Below, in pieces: positions 25,808-34,125 of a DNA stretch of 64,000 bases. The notes beneath the pieces were generated by a model. That model was given only the letters and a program-made list of their open reading frames with translations. It did not search any database and was not told the DNA's origin. Within the stretch, counting starts at the first letter, position 1. Each line of letters opens with the position of its first letter. The position numbers were made by a program, and so were the translations under genes. The DNA lies in assembly GCF_030159095.1 (NCBI RefSeq), contig NZ_BRXS01000007.1, positions 186,001 to 250,000 on the forward strand, read 5' to 3'. This DNA comes from Roseisolibacter agri (GTDB taxonomy: Bacteria > Gemmatimonadota > Gemmatimonadetes > Gemmatimonadales > Gemmatimonadaceae).

Positions 25808-26188
25808 TCAGGGAAGCTGCAGCTCCTGGCCCGGGTGGATCATGTCCGGGTTCGGGATCGCGTCGCGATTGGCCGCGTGGATCTTCTTCCACTGCGACGC
25901 GTCGCCGTAGACGTCCTTGGCGATCTTGGAGAGCGTGTCACCCGCCTTCACGGTGTAGGTGCGGCCGGCGGTCGCCTCGCCGCTGCGCGTGGCCTGGTCG
26001 GCGAAGCCGCTGTTGACCTGGAGGCTGACCTGCGCGTCGGAGGCGACCGCGCGGATCGCCTGCTGCGCCTTGTCGCGGTCGGCCTCGGTGCCCACGGTGC
26101 CCCGGACCTCGGAGCCGCTCACCTGCAGCCCGTAGACGTTGACGCCCTGGCGCTGGAGCGCCGCGGCGATGTCGGATTGGGTGGTCAT
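25808..26188 (-). CDS. BON-LysM peptidoglycan-binding protein
   Basis: A 126-residue protein of the YgaU/LysM-BON type. N-terminal BON domain (residues 5-62, GVNVYGLQVSGSEVRGTVG), C-terminal LysM (TYTVKAGDTLSKIAKDVYGD...NPDMIHPGQELQLP), which binds N-acetylglucosamine-containing glycans. No signal peptide; E. coli YgaU (Kbp) is also cytosolic and binds K+, so a potassium-sensing role is possible by family. The ATG at 26188 is preceded on the minus strand by GGAGGG, a good ribosome site. Confidence 0.85.
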   Translation of the reverse strand: MTTQSDIAAALQRQGVNVYGLQVSGSEVRGTVGTEADRDKAQQAIRAVASDAQVSLQVNSGFADQATRSGEATAGRTYTVKAGDTLSKIAKDVYGDASQWKKIHAANRDAIPNPDMIHPGQELQLP

Positions 26189-26474
26189 CTGCCCTCCGGT
26201 GATGGATCGTGCGCGCCTGCCGCGCGGGGTGCATCGGATGGCCGGCGCGGACGGGCCGCGCACGGGACCGCGCGCATGTGCAAGGGATGGTCCCGGCGGA
26301 CGGCGGCCGGGTTCGCCGGACGACGAAACCCTTTGCGCCACGGGGCGTGTCGAAGCGTCGCCTCGCCGGTACGATGCGCTCTTCCGCGGGGCCGCAACGA
26401 AGTGCATAGTAGCAGCCGCTTGGGGCCGCGCCGCCGCGGTCTCGCTCCCCGTTCGTCGCTTCCCCCCGCCGCAC

Positions 26475-27884
26475 ATGCGCCTTCCCCGTTCGCGCCCCGT
26501 CCTCGCCGCCGGTGCCGCCGCCGTCGTCGCCATCGCGGGCCTCGTCGCCTGGCGCACCCTCGGCGCCGCGAAGCCCGAGACCGATCCCCTCGTCGTCCAG
26601 GTGAAGGAGGGCGACTTCAAGGTCACCGTCACTACCACGGGCGAGCTGCGCGCCGTGAAGTCGGTGCAGGTGCAGGGGCCGCCCAACCTCCCGCAGGCGC
26701 AGATCTACCAGCCGATCAAGATCGCGACGCTGGTCCCCGAGGGGACGGTGGTGAAGGCGGGCGACATGGTCGCGGAGCTCGATCGCGGCGCCGCCGCCGG
26801 CAAGTTGAACGAGGTGCAGCTCAACGTGCAGAAGGCGGAGGCGCAGTACACGCAGGCGCAGCTCGACTCGACGCTCAACCTCTCCAAGGCGCGCGAGGAG
26901 CTGCGCACGCTGGAGTTCGCGCTCGAGGAGAAGCGCATCGCCAAGGAGCAGGCGCAGTACGAGGCGCCCTCGGTGCGCCGGCAGGCGGAGATCGACCTGC
27001 AGAAGGCCGACCGCGCCCTCGCGCAGGCGAAGCGCGACTACGCGACCAAGACGCAGCAGGCGATCGCGAAGATGCGCGAGGTCGGCGCGGACCTCGACCG
27101 CCACAAGAACACGCTCAAGATCATCCAGGACGTCGTGGGCGCCTTCACGATCAAGGCGCCGGCGCCGGGCATGGTGATCTACGCCAAGGAGTGGAACGGC
27201 CGGAAGAAGGTCGTCGGCTCGCAGGTCTCGCCGTGGGAGCCCACGGTGGCGACGCTCCCCGACCTGACGCAGATGGAGTCGATCACCTACGTCAACGAGA
27301 TCGACGTGCGGAAGCTCGCGGTCGGCCAGGAGGTGAAGCTCTCGCTCGACTCCGATCCGTCCAAGGTGCTCACGGGGAAGGTCACCGCGGTCGCCAACGT
27401 CGGCGAGCAGCGCCCGAACACGGACGCCAAGGTGTTCGAGGTGAAGGTGCAGGTGATGCAGTCGGACACGACGCTGCGCCCCGGCATGACGACGTCGAAC
27501 GCCGTGCAGACGGCGGTCGTGAAGAAGGCGCGCTTCATCCCGCTCGAGGCGGTGCAGGCCGACAGCGGCCGCACCTTCGTCTTCCGCCGCCGCGGCGGCT
27601 CGGTCGTGCGGCAGGAGATCGAGACGGGCCTGATGAACGACAACGAGGTGATCGTCGCCCGCGGCCTGGAGCCGCGCGACGAGGTGCTCCTCGCCGCGCC
27701 CGCCGACGCCGCGACGCTGCAGACGGTCACGCTCCCCGGCCGGCCGAAGCAGTCCGCGCCCGCGAAGCCCTCCGACAGCGCGCAGAAGGCGCCGGTGCCC
27801 GTGGTGCCGCCCACGGCCGCGCCGACGCCGGCGCCCGCCGCTGCCCCAGTCGCCAAGGCGACCGCCGCTTCCACGTCGCGCTGA
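26475..27884 (+). CDS. MacA-type periplasmic adaptor (HlyD family)
   Basis: A 469-residue membrane-fusion protein. N-terminal membrane anchor (residues 9-27), first half-lipoyl strand, then a long alpha-helical hairpin (about residues 110-225, KAEAQYTQAQLDSTL...), second lipoyl half (FTIKAPAPGMVIY), beta-barrel (ITYVNEIDVRKLAVGQEVKL) and a membrane-proximal domain. The tail (residues 425-469) is Pro/Ala-rich. It links the permease encoded next to the TolC homologue that follows. 286 bases of shared upstream region divide it from the divergent LysM gene. Confidence 0.9.
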   Translation: MRLPRSRPVLAAGAAAVVAIAGLVAWRTLGAAKPETDPLVVQVKEGDFKVTVTTTGELRAVKSVQVQGPPNLPQAQIYQPIKIATLVPEGTVVKAGDMVAELDRGAAAGKLNEVQLNVQKAEAQYTQAQLDSTLNLSKAREELRTLEFALEEKRIAKEQAQYEAPSVRRQAEIDLQKADRALAQAKRDYATKTQQAIAKMREVGADLDRHKNTLKIIQDVVGAFTIKAPAPGMVIYAKEWNGRKKVVGSQVSPWEPTVATLPDLTQMESITYVNEIDVRKLAVGQEVKLSLDSDPSKVLTGKVTAVANVGEQRPNTDAKVFEVKVQVMQSDTTLRPGMTTSNAVQTAVVKKARFIPLEAVQADSGRTFVFRRRGGSVVRQEIETGLMNDNEVIVARGLEPRDEVLLAAPADAATLQTVTLPGRPKQSAPAKPSDSAQKAPVPVVPPTAAPTPAPAAAPVAKATAASTSR

Positions 27885-27892
27885 GCGGTACC

Positions 27893-29356
27893 GTGGGAGT
27901 CGTCACCACACCCCAGGGGGCGACGTACGCGCCGCCCGCGGGCGGCACGGGCGCGCCCGGCGCCGACGCGCGCCCGCCGCACGGCAGCGACCGCGCCGCC
28001 ACGCTCCGCCTCATCGCCTTCGGCCTGCGCGCCGCCATCGAGGCGGTCGGCCACAACACCCTCCGCGCCGCCCTCACCTCGCTCGGCATCCTCTTCGGCG
28101 TCGCGTCGGTCATCGCGATGCTGGCCATCGGCAAGGGCGCCGAGCAGGAGATCCTGGCGCAGATGAAGCTCCTGGGCTCCAACAACGTGATCGTCACGCC
28201 GCTGGTGGAGCAGAAGGAGGAGAAGGCCGGCGAGAAGGACGAGAAGGAGAGCAAGCGCTACACGCCCGGCCTCACCGCGCTCGACGCGCAGAGCATCCGC
28301 GACGTCGTGCCGCAGGTGCGCTCGGTCAGCACGGAGCTGTCGCTGCAGACCAACGCCACGCGCGAGGGGCAGCGCCGCTCGGTGAAGCTCGTGGGCGTCG
28401 ACAGCGCGTACTTCAGCGCCTTCAACCTCGAGATGGCGGAGGGTGGCCGCTTCGCGCCGATGCACCTCGAGCGCGGCATGCCGGTCGCCGTCATCGGCAG
28501 CGGGCTGCGCGCGCGCTTCTTCACCAAGGAGCCGCCCATCGGCCGCCGCATCAAGGTCGGCGAGACGTGGCTCACGGTCGTCGGCGTGCTCGCGCCGCGC
28601 CCGGTCTCCGAGCAGACCGCGCAGCGCCTCGGCATCCGCGATGCGAACATGGACGTCTACGTCCCGCTGTCGACCGCGCTGCTGCGCTACCGCAACCGCG
28701 CGCAGATCACCAACCGCGACGTCGAGCGCGCGGCGCAGGAGTTCAACAACGACGACGAGGCGACCAAGAACGAGGACGCCACCGCGCGCGCCGAGCGGCT
28801 GAACCAGAACCAGCTCGACCGCCTGGTCGTGCAGGTGGCCGACGCGCGCTACGTCTCGCAGGTCGCGGAGGTCGTGCAGCGGCTGATGGCGCGCCGGCAC
28901 AACGGCGTCGTCGACTTCGAGGTCAACGTCCCCGAGATGCTCCTCAAGCAGGAGCAGCGCACGAAGACGATCTTCAACGTCGTCCTCGGCGCCATCGCGT
29001 CGATCTCGCTGATCGTCGGCGGCATCGGGATCATGAACATCATGCTCGCCTCGGTGCTGGAGCGCATCCGCGAGATCGGCGTGCGGCGCGCGCTCGGCGC
29101 CAGCCAGCGCGACGTGCTCGCGCAGTTCCTCGCCGAGGCCGTGCTCATCAGCCTCGCGGGCGGCATGGCGGGCATCCTGCTCGGCGTCGGGCTCAGCGTC
29201 GGCATCGAGCGCTTCGCCAAGATCGCCACGATCGTCTCCCCACTCTCGGTGTTCGTCGCCTTCGGCGTGTCGCTGACGGTGGGGCTCGTGTTCGGCATCG
29301 TCCCCGCGTGGCGCGCCGCCCGCCAGGATCCCGTCGTCTGCCTGCGCTACGAATGA
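27893..29356 (+). CDS. MacB-type ABC permease without ATPase domain
   Basis: A 487-residue permease of the MacB/FtsX fold. GTG 27893 (MGVVTTPQG) chosen; the true start could be slightly later. TM1 is near residues 50-75 (LTSLGILFGVASVIAMLAIG), followed by a long periplasmic MacB_PCD domain (KGAEQEILAQMKLLGSNNVI...), then three C-terminal helices (IASISLIVGGIGIMNIML, LISLAGGMAGILLGVGLSVG, FGVSLTVGLVFGIVPAW) and the family end RAARQDPVVCLRYE. No Walker motifs. An ATPase gene is expected next to it but none is present in the operon. Confidence 0.9.
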   Translation: MGVVTTPQGATYAPPAGGTGAPGADARPPHGSDRAATLRLIAFGLRAAIEAVGHNTLRAALTSLGILFGVASVIAMLAIGKGAEQEILAQMKLLGSNNVIVTPLVEQKEEKAGEKDEKESKRYTPGLTALDAQSIRDVVPQVRSVSTELSLQTNATREGQRRSVKLVGVDSAYFSAFNLEMAEGGRFAPMHLERGMPVAVIGSGLRARFFTKEPPIGRRIKVGETWLTVVGVLAPRPVSEQTAQRLGIRDANMDVYVPLSTALLRYRNRAQITNRDVERAAQEFNNDDEATKNEDATARAERLNQNQLDRLVVQVADARYVSQVAEVVQRLMARRHNGVVDFEVNVPEMLLKQEQRTKTIFNVVLGAIASISLIVGGIGIMNIMLASVLERIREIGVRRALGASQRDVLAQFLAEAVLISLAGGMAGILLGVGLSVGIERFAKIATIVSPLSVFVAFGVSLTVGLVFGIVPAWRAARQDPVVCLRYE

Positions 29357-30885
29357 TGGACGCCTTCCGCACCCTCCGCCGGCCGGCCGCGCGCGCCGTC
29401 TCCGCGCTCCTGCTGGCCGCGCCGCTCTCCGCGCAGGCGCCCGCCGCTCCGATGCCCACGCAGGCCCCTGCACGTGAGCCGGTCGGTCCCACGATCACGC
29501 TCGAGGAGACCGTCGACCGGGCGCTCGGCAACGGGCCGAGCGCGCGCGCGGCCCGCAGCGCCCGCGACGCGGCACGCTGGCGCGAGCGCGGATTCTCGGC
29601 CGGCCTGATGCCGCGCCTGTCGTTCGCCGGCACGCTGCCCAGCTACCGCCGCGCGATCACGCCGATCGTGCAGCCGGATGGCACCATCCGCTATCTCAGC
29701 CAGCGGCTCACGCAGTCGAGCGCGGAGCTGCGGCTGGAGCAGCCGATCGCGTTCACGGGCGGCAACGTGTTCGTGTCGTCCGCGCTAGAGCGCGCCGACA
29801 TCACGGGCAACGCCTCCGGCTCGCGGCTCTGGCAGTCGACGCCGTTCACCATCGGGATCGAGCAGTCGCTCTTCCGGCCGAACAACATCGCCTGGAACTC
29901 GCGCGAGCAGGACCTGCAGCTGACGGTCGCCGAGCGCGCGTACGTCGAGGCGCGCGAGGACGCGTCGGCCGCCGCGGTGACCGCGTTCTTCGACCTGTAC
30001 GCGGCGCAGATGAACCTCGCCAACGCCGAGACGAATGCCGCCGTCAACGACTCGCTCTTCCTGCTGTCCAAGGGGCGCTTCGAGGTCGGCCGCATCGGCG
30101 AGAACGACCTGCTGCAGAGCGAGCTCGCGCTGCTGCGCGCCCGCGCGTCGGCCGACGAGGCGCGTCTCGCGCGCGACCGCGCGCGCTCGGCGCTCAACCT
30201 GCTGATCGGCGCGCCCGCCGACGCGCCCGTCGCCGTCGCGCCGCCGGCCGGTGCGCCCGCGCTGGTCGCGCCAGACCCGGACCGCGCGGTCGCCGAGGCC
30301 AAGCGCAACTCGGCGCGCCCGGTGGAGCTGGAGCTGCAGGAGGTGCGCGCCGAGCGCGCGCTGCGTACCGCGCGCCTCGAGAACGGCTTCGGGATGACGG
30401 TGCGCGCGAGCTACGGCTACAACCAGACCGCGCCGATCTTCAACGGCGCCTACCAGTCGCTGCTGAACCAGCAGACGGCGAACGTCGGCGTCGAGATGCC
30501 GCTCGTGCAATGGCGGGCGGGCAAGGCGGCGGTGGAGGCGGCGCGCGCGGAGCAGGACCGCGTCGAGACGCAGACGCGGCTCGCCCGCGCCAACCAGGAG
30601 CAGGACGCGCGCTTCTCCGCGCTGCAGGTCGCCCAGGCGGCGCGGCAGCTGGCGCTCGCGGCGAAGGCGGACACCGTCGGCGAGAAGCGGTTCGACATCG
30701 CCAAGAACCGCTACATCATCGGCCGCATCGCCATCTCGGACCTGTTCATCGCGCAGAGCGAGAAGGACGCCGCGCGCACGGCGTCGATCCAGGCACTGCG
30801 GCAGTACTGGCTCGCGTACTACCGGCTGCGCCGGCTGACCCTGTTCGACTTCGCCACCAACGCGCCGCTGCGCCCGGACGCCTGA
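29353..30885 (+). CDS. TolC-family outer-membrane efflux protein
   Basis: A 510-residue channel. Signal peptide (RAVSALLLAAPLSAQA), then two TolC repeats, each with a helical hairpin: VGPTITLEETVDRALGNGPS opens the first, and FDLYAAQMNLANAETNAAVN, GRFEVGRIGENDLLQSELAL the second helix group. YRLRRLTLFDF is a typical C-terminal ending. It would complete a tripartite exporter with the two upstream genes; ATG 29353 overlaps the permease stop (ATGA, with a second in-frame ATG directly after). Confidence 0.9.
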   Translation: MMDAFRTLRRPAARAVSALLLAAPLSAQAPAAPMPTQAPAREPVGPTITLEETVDRALGNGPSARAARSARDAARWRERGFSAGLMPRLSFAGTLPSYRRAITPIVQPDGTIRYLSQRLTQSSAELRLEQPIAFTGGNVFVSSALERADITGNASGSRLWQSTPFTIGIEQSLFRPNNIAWNSREQDLQLTVAERAYVEAREDASAAAVTAFFDLYAAQMNLANAETNAAVNDSLFLLSKGRFEVGRIGENDLLQSELALLRARASADEARLARDRARSALNLLIGAPADAPVAVAPPAGAPALVAPDPDRAVAEAKRNSARPVELELQEVRAERALRTARLENGFGMTVRASYGYNQTAPIFNGAYQSLLNQQTANVGVEMPLVQWRAGKAAVEAARAEQDRVETQTRLARANQEQDARFSALQVAQAARQLALAAKADTVGEKRFDIAKNRYIIGRIAISDLFIAQSEKDAARTASIQALRQYWLAYYRLRRLTLFDFATNAPLRPDA

Positions 30886-30910
30886 GCCGCCGCCGATCCG
30901 TGGGCGCGAT

Positions 30911-30945
30911 CACCGGCCGGCCGCGACCCCCGCGGCCGGCCGGTG
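30911..30945 (+). terminator. Terminator after the efflux operon
   Basis: CACCGGCCGGCCGCG (30911-30925) pairs perfectly with 30931-30945 across a 5-base loop. It abuts the TATCTT box of trmFO. Confidence 0.75.
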
Positions 30946-30951
30946 TATCTT
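30946..30951 (+). promoter_or_regulatory. Possible -10 box of trmFO (TATCTT)
   Basis: TATCTT sits five bases before the trmFO ATG (30957), immediately after the terminator stem. If used, the message would be leaderless or nearly so. No -35 box is evident inside the GC-rich stem. Confidence 0.35.
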
Positions 30952-30956
30952 CCGGC

Positions 30957-32369
30957 ATGTCCTCCCGTTCCGAATCGCAGTCGCTCCACCAGGAGCTCCA
31001 CGTCGTCGGCGGCGGCCTCGCCGGCTCCGAGGCCGCCTGGCAGCTGGCGCAGCGCGGCCACCGCGTCGTGCTCCACGAGATGCGCCCGTCGCGCCCCACG
31101 CCCGCCCACAAGACCGACCGCCTGGGCGAGCTGGTGTGCTCCAACACCTTCAAGAGCACCGAGCCGACGAACGCGCACGGGCTCCTGAAGGCCGAGATGC
31201 GCCTCCTGGGGTCGCTGATCCTGTGGGCGGCGGACCAGGCGCGCGTCCCCGGCGGCAGCGCGCTCACGGTCGATCGCGACGTCTTCTCGTCGGCCATCCA
31301 CGACGCGCTGCACGCGCACCCGAACGTGCGGGTCGAGCGCGGCGAGGTGTCCGAGGTGCCGTCGCCGGGCATCGTCGCCACGGGCCCGCTCACGTCGGAC
31401 GCGCTGGCGGAGTCGATCCGCGCCCGCCTGGGCATCGAGTCGCTCGCGTTCTACGACGCGATCGCGCCCGTGCTGTCGATCGAGTCGATCGATCCGGAGC
31501 TCGCGTTCCGCGCGTCGCGGTGGGGCAAGGAGACGATGGATGGGGCGGGGGAGGAGGGTGCGTACCTCAACTGCCCGATGTCGCGCGAGGAGTACGAGGC
31601 GTTTCTCGACGCGCTGACGACGGCCGACCAGGCGAGCGCGCACGACTTCGACAAGGTGCCGTACTTCGAGGGGTGCATGCCCGTCGAGGAGATGGCGCGG
31701 CGTGGCCGCGAATCGCTGCGCTTCGGGCCGATGAAGCCGATCGGGCTGCGCGATCCGCGCACGGGCAAGCGGCCCTGGGCCGTCGTGCAGCTGCGCATGG
31801 AGGACCGCGCGGGCCGCATGTGGAACATGGTCGGCTTCCAGACGCGGCTCCGCTTCCCCGAGCAGCAGCGCGTCTTCCGCATGATCCCGGGGCTCGCGAA
31901 CGCGGAGTTCCTGCGCTTCGGCTCGATCCACCGCAACTCGTACGTCAACTCGCCGGGCGCGCTGCTGCCGCACCTCGCGCTGAAGGACGCGCCGACCACG
32001 CTGTTCGCGGGCCAGCTCACGGGCGTCGAGGGCTACACGGAGAGCACGGCGACGGGGATGCTCGCGGCCATCAACCTCGGGCGCCTGCTGCGCGGCGAGG
32101 AGCCGGTGCTGCCCCCGACGACGACGATGCTGGGCGCGCTCTACCGCTACCTGCGCGAGGCGGACCCGCGCCACTTCCAGCCGATGAACGCGAACTTCGG
32201 GCTGGTGGACGAGCTGCCGACGCCGGTGAAGGACAAGGTCGTGAAACGCGAGCAGTTCGCGCAGCGCGCGCTGGCCGACTTCGCGGCGTGGCGCGACGCG
32301 CACGTCGGCGACGGGCCGGTCGCGCTGCCGGACGGCGTGCCCGCCTCCGAAGCGAGCGCGGTGGCGTGA
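30957..32369 (+). CDS. trmFO: tRNA U54 methyltransferase TrmFO (folate-dependent)
   Basis: A 470-residue FAD enzyme that makes m5U54 in the tRNA T-loop using methylene-THF. The N-terminal dinucleotide-binding motif is VVGGGLAGSEAAWQLAQRG; LVCSNTFKSTEPTNAHGLLK contains the catalytic Cys; EGCMPVEEMARRGRESLRFGP, and YTESTATGMLAAINLGRLL are family signatures. In Firmicutes trmFO lies between topA and xerC; here it precedes xerC, with topA about 5 kb upstream, so that order is partly kept. Confidence 0.96.
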   Translation: MSSRSESQSLHQELHVVGGGLAGSEAAWQLAQRGHRVVLHEMRPSRPTPAHKTDRLGELVCSNTFKSTEPTNAHGLLKAEMRLLGSLILWAADQARVPGGSALTVDRDVFSSAIHDALHAHPNVRVERGEVSEVPSPGIVATGPLTSDALAESIRARLGIESLAFYDAIAPVLSIESIDPELAFRASRWGKETMDGAGEEGAYLNCPMSREEYEAFLDALTTADQASAHDFDKVPYFEGCMPVEEMARRGRESLRFGPMKPIGLRDPRTGKRPWAVVQLRMEDRAGRMWNMVGFQTRLRFPEQQRVFRMIPGLANAEFLRFGSIHRNSYVNSPGALLPHLALKDAPTTLFAGQLTGVEGYTESTATGMLAAINLGRLLRGEEPVLPPTTTMLGALYRYLREADPRHFQPMNANFGLVDELPTPVKDKVVKREQFAQRALADFAAWRDAHVGDGPVALPDGVPASEASAVA

Positions 32370-33319
32370 GCGACGCGCAGGAGCAGGCCGCGGAGCGGGC
32401 GCCGCTGCCGCCGGAGGTCGACGACTTCCTGCGGCACCTCGAGAAGGAGCGCGACGTCTCGCCGCACACGCGGAAGGCGTACGAGCGCGACCTCCGCGAG
32501 CTCACGGCGTACCTCCAGCGCCAGCTCGGCGAGCGCTTCGCGTGGGATGCGGTCGACCGCCTGCTGATGCGCGGCTACCTCGGCCACCTCACGCGGCGCG
32601 GGCTCGCCAAGCGGTCGGTGGCGCGCGCGCTGTCGTCGGCGCGCAGCTTCTTCCGCTTCATGCACCGTGAGGAGCTGGTCGAGGCCAATCCCGCACGCGC
32701 GGTGGGCAGCCCGAAGCTCGACCGGCGGCTGCCCGGCTACCTCGATCGCGCGGGCGCCGAGCGGCTGTTCGCGCTCGCGGAGACGCGCGCGCTGTCGATG
32801 CGCTTCACCGACGTGCGCAACCTCGCGATGGTGGAGCTGCTCTACTCCGCGGGGCTGCGCGTGAGCGAGCTGCAGGGGATCAACGCGTCCGACCTCGACC
32901 TGCTGTCGCAGCAGGTGAAGGTGCGCGGCAAGGGGCGCAAGGAGCGCATCGTCCCGGTGGGCGACCACGCGCTGCGCGCGCTGCGCAACTACGAGGCGAA
33001 GCGCGACGACCTGCAGCGGCGCCTGGGTGGGAAGGTGGAGCGCGGCGCCTTCTTCCTGAGCGAGCGCGGGAAGCGCCTCAGCGTGCGCGGCGTGCAGGAG
33101 GCGGTGGTGGGGCTGCTGCGCGCGATCGACGAGGAGCGCGGGCTCTCCACGCACTCGATGCGGCACACCTTCGCGACGCACATGGTGGACGGCGGCGCGG
33201 ACCTCCGCGCGGTGCAGGAGCTCCTGGGACACGCGTCGATCTCGACCACGCAGATCTACACGCACACGAGCGTCGATCGGCTGCGGCAGGTCTACCGGAA
33301 GGCGCACCCGCGCGCCTGA
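32366..33319 (+). CDS. xerC: Tyrosine recombinase XerC
   Basis: A 317-residue site-specific recombinase, likely one of the XerC/XerD pair that resolves chromosome dimers at dif. N-terminal SAM-like domain (DDFLRHLEKERDVSPHTRKA). The catalytic set is complete: Arg in GLRVSELQG, Lys in KVRGKGRKERIVP, HSMRHTFATHM (HxxR), LGHASISTTQ and the Tyr in IYTHTS. GTG start overlapping trmFO, the typical trmFO-xerC pair. XerC rather than XerD is chosen from context. No phage genes or att sites are near, so it is not an element integrase. Confidence 0.9.
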   Translation: MSDAQEQAAERAPLPPEVDDFLRHLEKERDVSPHTRKAYERDLRELTAYLQRQLGERFAWDAVDRLLMRGYLGHLTRRGLAKRSVARALSSARSFFRFMHREELVEANPARAVGSPKLDRRLPGYLDRAGAERLFALAETRALSMRFTDVRNLAMVELLYSAGLRVSELQGINASDLDLLSQQVKVRGKGRKERIVPVGDHALRALRNYEAKRDDLQRRLGGKVERGAFFLSERGKRLSVRGVQEAVVGLLRAIDEERGLSTHSMRHTFATHMVDGGADLRAVQELLGHASISTTQIYTHTSVDRLRQVYRKAHPRA

Positions 33320-33385
33320 TCCCGGGGTACGGCCGGGTCTGGCGGGCGCGACCGCGCGCGCCTGGATCTTGCACTGCCTCCCGGC

Positions 33386-33919
33386 ATGACCCTCGAAACG
33401 GTTCCCCTGGTGCTCGGCGCGGTCGTGGGCCTGGTGGGTCTCGGACTCGTCGCCGACGGTTGGCTCCCCGATTCCGCCCCGCGCGTGGCGGAGCGTCGCC
33501 GGCGCGCCCGCGCCGAGCGCGACTGCACGGGTGAGATCCTCATCGGGCTCGGGCTGCTGGCGCTCGCCGCCTCGCTCGCGGGTGGCGACGTCTGGCGCTG
33601 GGGCACGGTCGCGGTGCTCTCGGGCGTCGCGCTCCTGGCGGCGGGCGGGTTCCGCAACCGGCACTACCTGATCGAGCGGCTGCTCAACCGCGGCAAGTCG
33701 CGCCGCGGGCGCCGCCGCGAGCGCCGCGTCGAGCTGGCGGCCGAGCGGCCGGTGCCGCTGGTCGTCGCCTCCGAGGTGGACCGCCGCGGCCACGACCGCC
33801 GCGAGGACTTCGGCTACGAGCGCCGGCCGCGCACCGCGGGCCCGCTGGTGGCCGCGCACGCGGCGCCGGGCGCCAGCTTCGCCGACCGGCCGGTCCTGCG
33901 CCGCGCGTCGGCGGACTGA
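33386..33919 (+). CDS. Small membrane protein with basic cytosolic tail
   Basis: A 177-residue protein not assigned to a family. Three predicted membrane helices (VLGAVVGLVGLGLVADGWL; ILIGLGLLALAASLAGG; WGTVAVLSGVALLAAGG) in the first 90 residues, joined by an Arg-rich loop, then a hydrophilic tail rich in Arg (RGKSRRGRRRERRVEL). It follows xerC by 66 bases and precedes a strong terminator, so it may share the trmFO transcript. Confidence 0.65.
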   Translation: MTLETVPLVLGAVVGLVGLGLVADGWLPDSAPRVAERRRRARAERDCTGEILIGLGLLALAASLAGGDVWRWGTVAVLSGVALLAAGGFRNRHYLIERLLNRGKSRRGRRRERRVELAAERPVPLVVASEVDRRGHDRREDFGYERRPRTAGPLVAAHAAPGASFADRPVLRRASAD

Positions 33920-33942
33920 CGGCACGAGGGCCACGATGCACG

Positions 33943-33972
33943 AAGGGCCGGGCGATCATCGCCCGGCCCTTT
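33943..33972 (+). terminator. Rho-independent terminator
   Basis: AAGGGCCGGGCGAT and its exact complement, followed by TTTT and TGCG. One of the few hairpins in this window with a T run, so a good intrinsic terminator for the trmFO-xerC-membrane protein unit. Confidence 0.85.
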
Positions 33973-34125
33973 TGCGTTTCCGGCGGCATGCCGCGCAGCG
34001 TTCCCCGCCACACCCAAGTTCTAGCCGACCCGGGGGCTTGCGGCAAGGCCAGGGGCAGGCCGTAGCGTCGCGGCCGTGATCGGAGCCTCCGATCGACGAC
34101 GGAACCTGCGGATACGGGGCGCGAC

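Noticed and set aside
32366-33319. Integrase of a mobile element
   Set aside because: It is the XerC partner of trmFO in a conserved order; no phage or plasmid genes or att repeats nearby.
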